Positions 55,001-63,978 of a stretch of DNA of 64,000 bases are shown here, one piece after another. The stretch comes from JAOXRU01 sp965247735 (GTDB taxonomy: Bacteria; Bacteroidota; Bacteroidia; Flavobacteriales; Flavobacteriaceae), in assembly GCA_965247735.1 (NCBI GenBank), contig CBDFHN010000002.1, positions 2,480,001 through 2,544,000 of the forward strand. The letters run 5' to 3'. Numbering within the stretch: the first letter of the stretch is position 1; each line of letters opens with the position of its first letter. Made by a program: the position numbers and the translations under genes. Under the pieces are notes generated by a model that saw only the letters and a list, made by a program, of their open reading frames with translations, did not search any database and was not told the origin of the DNA.

Positions 55001-56986
55001 TAATAGTTGTGGTTCGGATAGTTGAATTGTTCTATCTGTTGCCGTAACTAGGAGATTATTTGTGTAAGCACCAATAATAATTCCATTAGCATCTTCAATA
55101 TTAACTGCATATTCACCAGCTGTTAAATTTGAAGCTATATTTCCGATAAGACCGGGGATAATTTCCCAAATACCACTAGTGTTTTTCTTTTTCCAAGTGT
55201 ATTTGTATTTGTAAAATCCATTAATAAGTGGAGAGAATGCTACACCTCCATTTGTAATAGCTGTTAACTGTCCATCATTAGATGGATTACTGTAGGTATT
55301 AGTACTATTACAAGAAATCGCATTAGTTTCTTGAAGGTTTAACGTTAATAAAGGCGGTTCGGTGATGGTATAGGTATATTGATAGGTACATCCAGTTTTA
55401 GAAGTAGCTGTGGTATAATTAGCATCAGTAACTGTCAGGGTATAGGTATCTGCCGGTAAATTGTTTACTATTATTCTATAACCAGAAGCTACATTTTGAG
55501 TTGTAGTACTTGCTACTACAGTATTACTACTATTTCTCCATGTAAAATTATAACTTCCATTTGCAAATGTAGTACCACCTTTTACATCTACAGATATATC
55601 ACCATTATTAAAACCAAATGCAGTAGCATGATTAGCACCAGCAAAAGTTATGGCAATAGGGGAATTAGGGATTTGACCAACAGCTACAGCAATTGCTTTA
55701 TCACTTCCATTGGTGTTTAATATAGAACAGTCATTAGCATCTCTAATTTTTATGTTATAAGTCCCTGATGATAAACCAGAAATGGTATGTGTAGTTCCAT
55801 TAGCGAAGGCTGTCCAGTTTGCATCCCCATCTTTTTTGTATTTATAAGGTAAGGTACCACCAGTTCCAGTAATTGTAATGGCACCATCATTACCACCATA
55901 ACAATACACTTTGTTTTTTTCTATTCCTGAAAAGGTGAATTCGGAAGGGCTGTCAATAGTAAAACTATCAGTAGCTTCAAGGCTGTCCCATACGGGATTA
56001 GGTGTTGTGGTATCAAATGTTTGGTATTTTACGCTATAGTTTCCAGGTAAAACATCATCTGGCCAAAGATAAGAATAGGTGCTATTTCCATTAGCTGTTA
56101 AAGAAGTAGTGCTTTTTTGAGTCAATAAACTAAAACTTCCAGGGTTTGTTTGGTCTTCAAAGAAAAGACTGACTACCAGTTTTTTGTTAGATGGAATTTG
56201 TTGATCTAGTATCATACTAAATTTTCCATCTTGTTTATAGGAACATGTGGCGTCTATGGGAGTGAAGTTTTGTAGTTGTGGGGAGCAGGAGATGAATTTG
56301 TAAGTTAAAGCATCTGTAAAACCGTTAATGTCATTTGTATACCTAATTTTAATATTAATATTTGACCCTAAAGGTAGGTTATTGAAATCACTGAATGCAA
56401 CAGAGAATGTAGGTTCTCTAAGTGCATAAGGAAGAGATTTTATCGGATTTATCAAATCATTTCCAATGAAAAAATCTACAGCGTATGAAAAACTACCACT
56501 GTTGTTGCAACTAGCGGCTTTAATGATTTTTGTTTCACATACTTTGATTTCATTATTTGTTGAAGAAAAATTATTTAAAGTTGTTAAAGGAAGTATTCTG
56601 TATAAGCGTAAATATTTTATTTCATAACCATAATCATTGTCGCGTGGCATTTCATCGCTAAAGCAATTATTATAATCTTTTACATAATTAAGAACAAACG
56701 TCGGTGCAGTTGGAGATGTTGCTTTGAATATTTTGTATTTAAGTGTTAGTATTTCTTCATTAAATTCAACAACTTCATCTTGTGTATGGATTAGGATAGG
56801 GGAGTTAAAATCTATTACACCGATATTAAATAATAAATTAGATGTATTCTCTGCTTTAGCAGAAACTTGAATACCATTAGATATGGCAATTAAATCTACT
56901 ATTATCTTATTTTCTAATTTATATTTATATTGCGCATTTATGTTATAAATATTAAATATAATGACAAAATACAGTATTTTTTTCAT
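52022..56986 (-). CDS. Giant SprB-repeat surface protein with T9SS type A sorting domain
   Basis: A 1654-residue secreted adhesin-like protein. Signal peptide ~1-18 (ILYFVIIFNIYNINAQ). Residues ~1-350 are a unique beta-rich region. From ~355 there are SprB-type repeats (VYCYGGNDGAITITGTGG; VFCNNGNDGAIQATVNGG; PSCYLGNDGSIAVEATGG), most arranged in three ~295-residue super-repeats. A PKD-like region (~1500-1570) follows, then a T9SS C-terminal sorting domain (~1580-1654: APNPTTGQFKATITLQ ... YNLNLSAGMYLLLLETPKGS). T9SS cargo with such a domain crosses the outer membrane and is surface-anchored or released. It starts 3 bases after the Fn3 gene stop. Confidence 0.93.
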   Translation of the reverse strand: MKKILYFVIIFNIYNINAQYKYKLENKIIVDLIAISNGIQVSAKAENTSNLLFNIGVIDFNSPILIHTQDEVVEFNEEILTLKYKIFKATSPTAPTFVLNYVKDYNNCFSDEMPRDNDYGYEIKYLRLYRILPLTTLNNFSSTNNEIKVCETKIIKAASCNNSGSFSYAVDFFIGNDLINPIKSLPYALREPTFSVAFSDFNNLPLGSNINIKIRYTNDINGFTDALTYKFISCSPQLQNFTPIDATCSYKQDGKFSMILDQQIPSNKKLVVSLFFEDQTNPGSFSLLTQKSTTSLTANGNSTYSYLWPDDVLPGNYSVKYQTFDTTTPNPVWDSLEATDSFTIDSPSEFTFSGIEKNKVYCYGGNDGAITITGTGGTLPYKYKKDGDANWTAFANGTTHTISGLSSGTYNIKIRDANDCSILNTNGSDKAIAVAVGQIPNSPIAITFAGANHATAFGFNNGDISVDVKGGTTFANGSYNFTWRNSSNTVVASTTTQNVASGYRIIVNNLPADTYTLTVTDANYTTATSKTGCTYQYTYTITEPPLLTLNLQETNAISCNSTNTYSNPSNDGQLTAITNGGVAFSPLINGFYKYKYTWKKKNTSGIWEIIPGLIGNIASNLTAGEYAVNIEDANGIIIGAYTNNLLVTATDRTIQLSEPQLLTVSLTKQNVFCNNGNDGAIQATVNGGTGSYTFLWNNGANTQNLSSIPAGNYSVSVTDGKGCEAQASTIITEPATPLEVSYTFFEPTFAGATNGWIKAIITGGSPLADGSYTFLWEDAANSDLVAKVNTQINAASYELTLTGLGEGTYNLTIQDKNYTAAIDKSNCTIIKSAYIIDDPDVLIATVTIQTPISCNSTNIYTDPFNDGALIADASGGIKLQPSDNGGLSYYYTWKKESSTGVWEILPLQTSNIATGLSDGNYAVNIEDANGIILGVYIDNALDHGTDVVYSFEEPELLAINFNKQDVFCYGGSDGWAEAIISGGTGAYTLSWNNGDSTLRSEDLVAGTYTLTVTDEKGCKAIESIEILQPDSPLIISYTAFSRPSTDGATDAWIEAQISGGTALGGGSYTYSWTDENGLLLNSQTSTSFEGSASNIFQIRLNAITAGTYLLTIEDANYTSAITKQGCTNIANQFTLYEPIEASINVLSPISCNQNNTFGNPFSDGELKVNVTGGLPFVTGEPYIYHWKKQNSSGIYVNISAATSDIAINLSAGNYALNVEDSLGTIIGIYDSNTLITPTDAQFTFEEPQLLEVSLSSDAISCDAGNNGTATVIITGGIGNYTIEWSNGDTTPILNNLIAGTYIVYVTDERGCKATGQITVGQPGGLKIDILEQKNPSCYLGNDGSIAVEATGGQAPYTYLWSTGTSISSIKNLSQGLYSLKITDANGCTAFKEITLDNPELITVDLGEDRTLCINQTHELDIEISDSNASYLWKSDNGFTSTTAAVSLTKPGIYTVTLTTGFGCIASDTVEIKTVATEINSEFIITSQSFAEEDIILINTSTPKSSNLEWILPEAAKLIEETNETLTLRFSESGTYEITLRAIQGDCFQDYTKSILVEEARDLPDVGDADTPFVSEFIIAPNPTTGQFKATITLQKEAAISLRIYSLNAYAVIDDKKLQNEKEYEVDYNLNLSAGMYLLLLETPKGSKIHKIIIK
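53012..55672 (-). repeat. Three tandem ~295-residue A-B-C super-repeats inside the SprB-repeat gene
   Basis: Approximate spans are 55672-54776, 54775-53891 and 53890-53012. In each, module A contains ANYT/KNYT and a G-C-T segment (e.g. YTLTVTDANYTTA, YNLTIQDKNYTAA, YLLTIEDANYTSA). Module B contains ISCNxxNxYxxPxxDG and WKKxxSxGxW. Module C is a classic SprB unit (FCNNGNDG / FCYGGSDG / SCDAGNNG). The copies are diverged, not recent duplicates. Confidence 0.8.
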
Positions 56987-56989
56987 AAT

Positions 56990-59308
56990 CTAATACTTTA
57001 CATTCAATTCAACAATTTCGCTAATGCTTCCATCGGTAAATACGGCTCGCATTAGGTATACATATTCATTATTAGGTTTTACTTTATCATCAACAATACG
57101 TTTTATAGTAGGAGGGATATTTCGGAATAAGGTGATGGGTTTGTCTTTTAAGCCTTTATAAATCATTAATTCTGCTACATTGGAAGCAGTATACTGCTTC
57201 CAATAGAGTTCTATAAAGCCATTTTTTTTATCTACATAACTTCTTAGTTTTTGTATGGCTGGTTTTAAAGAAGATTTTGGTATGATAACCGTAAGTGGTT
57301 TTGCTTGCTCAGAAGATAAATTACTCTCGTCTACGGCAACTATAGTATAACTGTATTGTTTGCCTTGTATGGTATTTGTGTCTTGCCAATGTTCAGTAGG
57401 CAGTGTGTCAGTGGCAGTGTTCAGTAGGTCAGTATCAGCAGGTAATGAAACGTTGGTTTGGACATCACTGTTTACTGCTAACTGCTTACCTAACACAGTA
57501 TGCATAAGCTTCCAGTTAATACTATCTTTTTCTTTTCTATAGATTTCGTGTTTTACAACATCTGTACTAGAGCTGTTTTCCCATTGGAGTACTACTGCGG
57601 TTTCAGTAATGTTATAAGATTTAAATACAGGAGTTCTTGGTGCTATAAAATCTGGCTTTACAATTTCTAAGATTTCTGAGCTTTCAGACATATTAAAGCG
57701 CTGATCTACTGCAACAAGTGTATAGTACACCTTATTGTTTAAGTTTTTAACAGAGATACTATCATAATATACTGTTCCTCGATGTGGAGCTACAGTAATT
57801 TGGCTATATTCTTCTGTTTTGTTATTTCCTCTAAATACCCGATAGCCCAACATATCAGTCTCTGTGTTGGCTTTCCATTTTAAGGTAACAATTCCAAGGC
57901 TATCAACTTTTCCTTCAAAGGCAACTGGTTTTGCAGGTGGAATAGAATCAACAGGTTGTATTAATGCTGCAAATGAAGTTCTAGAGCTCCCATTTTTCCC
58001 AATCGCCGTAATGGTTAGGTAATTGGTAGGCTGCATATCATCATAAAGTATTTTTCTTGTGGTAGCAGGTATATCTTTAATGATTGTTTTATAGGTGCCT
58101 GTAGCTTTATCACTTCTATTTAATTCAAAACCAGAAATATGGTCATTACCTTCTATGGGAAATTCCCAATCTAAAAGGATACGTTTATTGTCCAGGTAAT
58201 TTTTATTGGTTATTCTAGGCGTATATGGAAGAATTTTTGTTGCTTTTCCAGAAACGGCCTCAGACAATGGACTAAATTCCCCAAAAGGAGTTGCCCCTTT
58301 AATTCTATAATGATAGGTTTTATTATTAGCAATAGAATCAATATAAAACATTCGTTTTGGATTCGTTTTTTCACTGTTATTTAAGCCTGTAATGGGTAAA
58401 TCGTTTAGTTTTTTATAAGTTTTCCCATCTTCAGAACGTTCTATAAAATAACTATTATAGATTTTTTTATGGATGGCATAATTCCAGTTTAGTATTACCT
58501 TTTCGTCTAAAAATGAAGCTGCTAAATCCAAAGGTTTTGGCAATTCTTCATAATCTTGTAAACCTATAAAGACCCCACCTTCTTCTATTTTTAGTTCATT
58601 TTCTGGAACCATACTAGTTACCTTATATACATATTTTTCATTTGCTTTAGCTGTAATATCTACAAACCCTAATCCCGCAAATTGTGCAATTTCATAATCC
58701 TGATCAGCAATGTATAATGCCCAAGTAAAGCGTTGTTGCTGTTCTTCGGATAGGTTAATAATAAGCGAAAGCTTATCCATTCCTTCTACGCTAAAAGTCT
58801 CCCCATATAATGATTGTGCCATAACAGCAGCATTATCATCATCTTCCACTATTTTCATCCATTCTTCTAAAGGTTTTGGAAGAAAAATACCTAGACGTAT
58901 TTCTTCTGGTTTCGCTAGGGTTTGTTTGTTTCTTAATATAGTATATCGTCTAAGTTCATAACCATAAGCATTAGATTTTCGCCAGGCTCTGGGTGTGGTT
59001 ACTGCCCAACGAAGTAAGATTTTACCATTTTTTTGAGGACGTGCCATAACTGCTATTCTTGGCACTTCTTTTTGTAAAGAATCTTGAAGTTGTTGTGCTG
59101 TTGTTTGCTTAGTCATTAAAAAACAACTAAGTATTAGAATAATAGTAAAAAATGACCGTGTAATTTTGTGATTTTGATTTGTCAATATAATAGTTTCATT
59201 GTTATGTATGTGAAGTACATCAGGAAAAACGCATAATAGATTATGCATTATTCTCTTGGAATTATTTACCATTTGTACTATGCTATTTTTATTACTATTC
59301 TTAGACAT
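56990..59308 (-). CDS. Secreted multi-fibronectin type III protein
   Basis: A 772-residue protein of about five or six Fn3 domains (~265-370, 374-470, 480-570, 575-690, 695-772), each with a KxxLxW-type B strand (VILNWNY, ILLDWEF, VTLKWKA, VVLQWEN, IELYWKQ) and a YxxxRxxxF/Y-type F strand. The N-terminal ~250 residues form another module (ILLRWAVTTPRAWR). The first ATG (59308) overlaps the previous stop as TAATG, but the export signal lies at ~50-71 (RSFFTIILILSCFL). The true start may be the TTG codon 42 at 59185, or the signal has a very long leader. No sorting domain is present. Confidence 0.85.
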   Translation of the reverse strand: MSKNSNKNSIVQMVNNSKRIMHNLLCVFPDVLHIHNNETIILTNQNHKITRSFFTIILILSCFLMTKQTTAQQLQDSLQKEVPRIAVMARPQKNGKILLRWAVTTPRAWRKSNAYGYELRRYTILRNKQTLAKPEEIRLGIFLPKPLEEWMKIVEDDDNAAVMAQSLYGETFSVEGMDKLSLIINLSEEQQQRFTWALYIADQDYEIAQFAGLGFVDITAKANEKYVYKVTSMVPENELKIEEGGVFIGLQDYEELPKPLDLAASFLDEKVILNWNYAIHKKIYNSYFIERSEDGKTYKKLNDLPITGLNNSEKTNPKRMFYIDSIANNKTYHYRIKGATPFGEFSPLSEAVSGKATKILPYTPRITNKNYLDNKRILLDWEFPIEGNDHISGFELNRSDKATGTYKTIIKDIPATTRKILYDDMQPTNYLTITAIGKNGSSRTSFAALIQPVDSIPPAKPVAFEGKVDSLGIVTLKWKANTETDMLGYRVFRGNNKTEEYSQITVAPHRGTVYYDSISVKNLNNKVYYTLVAVDQRFNMSESSEILEIVKPDFIAPRTPVFKSYNITETAVVLQWENSSSTDVVKHEIYRKEKDSINWKLMHTVLGKQLAVNSDVQTNVSLPADTDLLNTATDTLPTEHWQDTNTIQGKQYSYTIVAVDESNLSSEQAKPLTVIIPKSSLKPAIQKLRSYVDKKNGFIELYWKQYTASNVAELMIYKGLKDKPITLFRNIPPTIKRIVDDKVKPNNEYVYLMRAVFTDGSISEIVELNVKY

Positions 59309-62300
59309 TAAAATGGGTTATTATAGTTGAAAATGGCTGAACTTCCTTTGATACCACCGGGCATTACATATTGAAGTTTTACTTTATAATCTCCGGAGTA
59401 AATAGCAGGGAAAGTACCACTAATGATATACTTATACTTTTGTATCTGAGTGCTGAATTCTGATGGGTTTTTTAAATAGGTATTCACTATTTTATATTGA
59501 ATATCTATAAAATCTTGTTTGTAATAATAAGGTAAATAATACCGGTAAGGCAACCTCGTTTTTAATAATAAAAAATTAGGGTTATGCTCTAGATAGCTAG
59601 GATACCAAGTTAAAATATCTACTCCTTTTTTAGGAGGCAAGCCTAAGTCATTAATATCTCTATCCACCGTAAATTGTGGTTGTAAAGGATAGCCTTCATA
59701 AATAAGCGGATAAATTCCATTTTTGTAATAGTTATCATCTAACACTGCTTCGGTAGCTATTAATGGTTTAGAAGCAGTATAGTCACCTCCTAAAAGCTCT
59801 AGCTTATCAAAACGTTCGGAGGGTTGTACATCAACTTGAAGCGCATGTACATCCGAATATATGGGTTCTAAATACGCTTTTTTTCGTTTTTTATCATTTA
59901 TTTTTTCTGAAAATGTATTGTAGGTACTTGTAGTAAAATTATAAACAAGAATCTCTACTTCTTCTCCTTCACGGATAATTGGTTCCGCTTTTTTATTCCT
60001 AATTTCTACAGTATTTCCTTCTTGACCAGTTTCTTGAGAAGTATAACTGGTATTGTCATTTCCAGATGAATTTTGTCCTGGTGGAATACTAATAATACTA
60101 AATGCGTATTTTACTTTTTTAGTTAATGCAGGGAAACTAAAATTGACCAATCGATCTCCTTTATCATAATTAATTTCAGAAGTTGTTTTTGTTTCTGTTT
60201 CGCTTTTAAAATAGGTTTGCACTGTCCAATCGGTTTCTGGAGCAAATAAATAAGGTTGACCTCGTTTTAATTTTACATATCCAGAATTGCGTTCGTTTTG
60301 GTAGAAATAATTCTGATCTATTACTGGGTATGTGTATACAATATTTGTAAGCGGTATAAAATCTGGAGCCTCTCCAGTTGTAAATGAAATTTCTTCTATT
60401 TCTTGTGCTATTTGACCGTCTTCCATAATTGTTTCCCATGTACTTCCTATTAGTTCTTGAAAGCTCACTTTAACAATCATTTTGATTTCTTTTTTTGGAG
60501 CTAAGATGTCAAAAGAAACAAAGTTTAGTAAATCTTTATTCTCGCTCCATTCCATACTACCTTCAATAGGAGTTCCTTCTTGTGTGACTTTAAATTCATC
60601 CAATAAAATTCTATACGTTTTTACCCCTTCATCATCTTCTAGTTCAAAAGGTTTATTAATAGCCATATTAAATGCTACCTGAGGGACGGTAAATACATCA
60701 ACATCGGTATCAGTATTGCTAGGAGAGATATCAGAAATTACTTTGATACCACCTAATGGAGCACCTCCCACAATTTCACATTCTTCACCTAATTCTACTT
60801 TAAATCTAAAACTACCTTTAACTAATCCACCCAATAAATTATAATAACCACCAAGATATCCTCTAAACCAGGCAGGGTTTGGTAGTTTAGCTTGCAATAA
60901 CATAGCACCACCAGCTTCAAGAATTGTAATTCTTTTTTTAATGAACAATAGGTTTACATTTATCCCCATTTTCCCTTGCATATAGGCATAAGATTGTCCG
61001 TTGGCATACCAACCATCTATACCAATTGCTCCGCTACCCTCACAGGCAGTTTCTCCATAATCTTTAATCATGATATCGAATCCAAAACCAGCCTGAAAAT
61101 TAGCATAGAACATTAAAAAGGAGATATCTCCTGTTTGTATGCTAAAGTCCATTCCGAAAGCAAAACCTCTACCATCACCAAGAGCATTAAGATCTCGCAT
61201 ATAGTCTAGCTTATCTAATTCTTCTCCTAATATTTCAGCAATTATGGCTGGAGGTGCTGGACTTCCTGGGATATTATCTCCAATCATTAAATATGAAGTA
61301 GTTTTAATAAAAAAGCTTCCAATTCCTATTTTTAAACCAACTCTATCTGAAGGAGTCCCCATGTGCATATACCATTCTCCTTTGCCAATATGGAATACTG
61401 CCCATCCGGCTCTTCCTTTTGGACCAACTCCCTGAAGAAAGCCCCCAGGGGTATTCACAAAAACTTCCATTTCGCTATGGAAAACATGATTTTGAAAATC
61501 CATTTCCATAGAAAAATGCGCATCTATACCCACATCAAAAGATAAACCATCTTGCGGAAAAGCTACTTTACTATAATCCACCAAATTGGATTCTTTTAGC
61601 TTGTTCATAGTAGCATTATTTGAGCCAAGATCATTGATCTTGTTTTCCATGCCCTTAAGCTTGTCTTTAAATTTATCTCCAAACTTAAAATCAAGTGCTT
61701 TTACAATATGCCCTTCCCCAAAAAATAAGACTCTATTTAATCCACCATGTCTATTAAAAGCCATTTCAAAGCCTACTTTGCCGTTAAATGCTTTTTCATT
61801 TGCTAGGGCAAAACCAATTAATGCTCTAAACCCTAATCCAGCTTCTCCATCAGGAATATAAGAAAGACCTGTTGGGATCTTGGAAGAATATTCACCAGGT
61901 TTTTTTGACATTCTATAATAAGCACCACCACCAAAACCATTAACAATGGCAGGGCCAATTGTAATTTTTACAGATGATTTTGATAAATCTACATAGGCAT
62001 CTACGTACCAATATCTGAAATCCGTTTTTCCAAACCAAGCCGAAGCTTTAACATTAATGCCATTAAAATCAGCAGAGAGTTCTCCATAAAAACCATCGCC
62101 ATAAACAGGGTCATCATCTTTAATATCTACAAAACCTTCTAATTTTATGGACCCTAAATCAGCTTTAACATTGATTCTTTTAATTTTAATTTTATCAAAC
62201 TTCCACCGCTGTAGACCTTCATTTTCTTTAAATTTTCCAACAATTGCGAGTTTAGTACCACCAGAAAAACCTTTGCTCATCATATTTATATCAATGGCGA

Positions 62301-63978
62301 ATTCTAATGAAGCTGAGGTATTGGTTGCTGTAACTCCTATTTCTGAGATGGTAACTGGGAAGTTTGCAAATTTTACTTTACCACTATAGCCCATATAATC
62401 CACCTTAAAATAAGGGGCTTCTGTTTGTAATTGCAAATTTTGAAATGTAATTCCTTTAAAATCTACTGTAGATTTATCTGGGTTAGTTTTGCTATTACTT
62501 CCATTTATAGATAGGCTACCATGTAAAACGGCTTTGGGTCTAAAAACACCTTCTTTTACTTTTAGTTCTATGTAAGAATCTTTAGTAAGCTTAGCTTGGG
62601 CTTTAAAAAGACTAAAATTAATATCGTTTAACGTTGTAACTGTTAATACATATTCTTCATTAGTAGGATCAATTACTGCGGAGTATTGTAATGCTTTTTT
62701 AGCTAAGGTTTCTTTGCTATCGTTTTTTGCTTCATTCTTTGAAACTTCTTTTGAAATTGGGAGTACAATATGGCCATTAAAGTTAGCTTTGGTAATAGTG
62801 TTGGTCACAAAAGTTGCATCGATATGATCCACAGAAAATTGCCACTTAGAAGCTTCTCCTTCATCTAATGGAAGAATATTATCTACCGAAAAGTTTCCTG
62901 AAACCCCCATACCATCAATTAGTAAATCAGAAGCTTCAAAAGCAACACGTTTTTCAGACTTTTTCTTTTTAAATTGTTTTGGAAGGACAACCTTTAAGGA
63001 CTTAACATAGACGCCTCTCCAAGCTTCTTTATTTCCTGGAATTAGATATTTATTATATTCTTTAGGAAAATTAACATTTGGAGAATTTCTGATGTCACTA
63101 AAATCAAAAACAGCAGTATTAAGTTCAAAAATTAATCCTGCTTTTCCAGAACCATCTTTAGAATCATCTTTTTTTAACTGAAAAGGAGGCAGGCTTATTT
63201 CTGCTAGGATATCATTCCAATCACTAACTACTGTTTCAAAGTGTCCTTTTACTTTTATTTTCGTATCTGGATTTACTTTATAATTTTCATCAACGGGTTC
63301 CAACATACTTCTTGGAAATAAAACATCTGCAGAAATCCCCATTTCTTTAAAACCATTACAGTCAATGGTGACATATGTTTTTTTATCAATACTACCAGTT
63401 TTCATATTAAATCCACCTTTTAGCACAACAGCTCCATTACCGCCATTTATAGGAATAGCAATATCTCCTAATAAGACCAAATTGGCATCTCCATAAATCC
63501 CTCCTGTATGTGAAAGTTTTATATTATCTGCTCCAAAAAATAATTGTTTCTGATTTCCTTCAGAATCACTCTGTGGAATTTCTACTTTAACAAATGCCGT
63601 TACCTCGGTATAATTTGGAGTAATCCGTGTTTTACTTATGCCAAGAGTATAAGTAAGGTTGCCTATTTCTTTTTTTATACCAACTGGTAGCTGTATTAAA
63701 TCGTCAGGGGAAACTAAATCTAAGTAGTTTTGTGTACTGTTTAGTTTTTCAAAAACGGCAATTGCTTTTTCTACTTTTTTCGCAATGCTATCATTGGTAG
63801 GGAAGTTTTTAGCAAGGTATTCATTATTAAATTCTGGAGCTATATAATTTGAATGGAAGTAATTTGTTTTTGGTATTGTTTTGGTTTTTATACTATCGTT
63901 ATAATGAATGTTGTTTTTGGAACTTGCAGAAAAAAAACAAAAAACAGAAAAAAAAATTAAGGATAATGCTTTTAACAT
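59308..63978 (-). CDS. Very large secreted protein of unknown function heading the surface-protein locus
   Basis: A 1556-residue protein with an N-terminal signal (ALSLIFFSVFCFFSAS). Most of it is beta-rich repetitive strand structure without low complexity: amphipathic modules at ~95-700 (VKLDGFVDIKDD-like, GELSADFNGINVKASAWFG), a Gly-rich middle (~720-1040), and Ig-like modules at ~1080-1250 with a Big_5-like pattern (VAFNMAINKPFEL ... MEWSENKDLLNFVSFD). The C-terminus is polar. I recognise the type only as a large hypothetical protein that accompanies Fn3/SprB genes in Bacteroidota, from memory. Its stop overlaps the Fn3 gene start by one base. Its start is 22 bases from the right edge, so its promoter and possible further genes are not visible. 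Confidence 0.72.
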   Translation of the reverse strand: MLKALSLIFFSVFCFFSASSKNNIHYNDSIKTKTIPKTNYFHSNYIAPEFNNEYLAKNFPTNDSIAKKVEKAIAVFEKLNSTQNYLDLVSPDDLIQLPVGIKKEIGNLTYTLGISKTRITPNYTEVTAFVKVEIPQSDSEGNQKQLFFGADNIKLSHTGGIYGDANLVLLGDIAIPINGGNGAVVLKGGFNMKTGSIDKKTYVTIDCNGFKEMGISADVLFPRSMLEPVDENYKVNPDTKIKVKGHFETVVSDWNDILAEISLPPFQLKKDDSKDGSGKAGLIFELNTAVFDFSDIRNSPNVNFPKEYNKYLIPGNKEAWRGVYVKSLKVVLPKQFKKKKSEKRVAFEASDLLIDGMGVSGNFSVDNILPLDEGEASKWQFSVDHIDATFVTNTITKANFNGHIVLPISKEVSKNEAKNDSKETLAKKALQYSAVIDPTNEEYVLTVTTLNDINFSLFKAQAKLTKDSYIELKVKEGVFRPKAVLHGSLSINGSNSKTNPDKSTVDFKGITFQNLQLQTEAPYFKVDYMGYSGKVKFANFPVTISEIGVTATNTSASLEFAIDINMMSKGFSGGTKLAIVGKFKENEGLQRWKFDKIKIKRINVKADLGSIKLEGFVDIKDDDPVYGDGFYGELSADFNGINVKASAWFGKTDFRYWYVDAYVDLSKSSVKITIGPAIVNGFGGGAYYRMSKKPGEYSSKIPTGLSYIPDGEAGLGFRALIGFALANEKAFNGKVGFEMAFNRHGGLNRVLFFGEGHIVKALDFKFGDKFKDKLKGMENKINDLGSNNATMNKLKESNLVDYSKVAFPQDGLSFDVGIDAHFSMEMDFQNHVFHSEMEVFVNTPGGFLQGVGPKGRAGWAVFHIGKGEWYMHMGTPSDRVGLKIGIGSFFIKTTSYLMIGDNIPGSPAPPAIIAEILGEELDKLDYMRDLNALGDGRGFAFGMDFSIQTGDISFLMFYANFQAGFGFDIMIKDYGETACEGSGAIGIDGWYANGQSYAYMQGKMGINVNLLFIKKRITILEAGGAMLLQAKLPNPAWFRGYLGGYYNLLGGLVKGSFRFKVELGEECEIVGGAPLGGIKVISDISPSNTDTDVDVFTVPQVAFNMAINKPFELEDDEGVKTYRILLDEFKVTQEGTPIEGSMEWSENKDLLNFVSFDILAPKKEIKMIVKVSFQELIGSTWETIMEDGQIAQEIEEISFTTGEAPDFIPLTNIVYTYPVIDQNYFYQNERNSGYVKLKRGQPYLFAPETDWTVQTYFKSETETKTTSEINYDKGDRLVNFSFPALTKKVKYAFSIISIPPGQNSSGNDNTSYTSQETGQEGNTVEIRNKKAEPIIREGEEVEILVYNFTTSTYNTFSEKINDKKRKKAYLEPIYSDVHALQVDVQPSERFDKLELLGGDYTASKPLIATEAVLDDNYYKNGIYPLIYEGYPLQPQFTVDRDINDLGLPPKKGVDILTWYPSYLEHNPNFLLLKTRLPYRYYLPYYYKQDFIDIQYKIVNTYLKNPSEFSTQIQKYKYIISGTFPAIYSGDYKVKLQYVMPGGIKGSSAIFNYNNPF

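Noticed and set aside
38538..63978. Extracellular contractile injection or type VI secretion apparatus
   Set aside because: No sheath, tube, baseplate, VgrG/PAAR or ClpV-like gene is present; the large proteins are exported surface proteins with Fn3, PKD and SprB modules.
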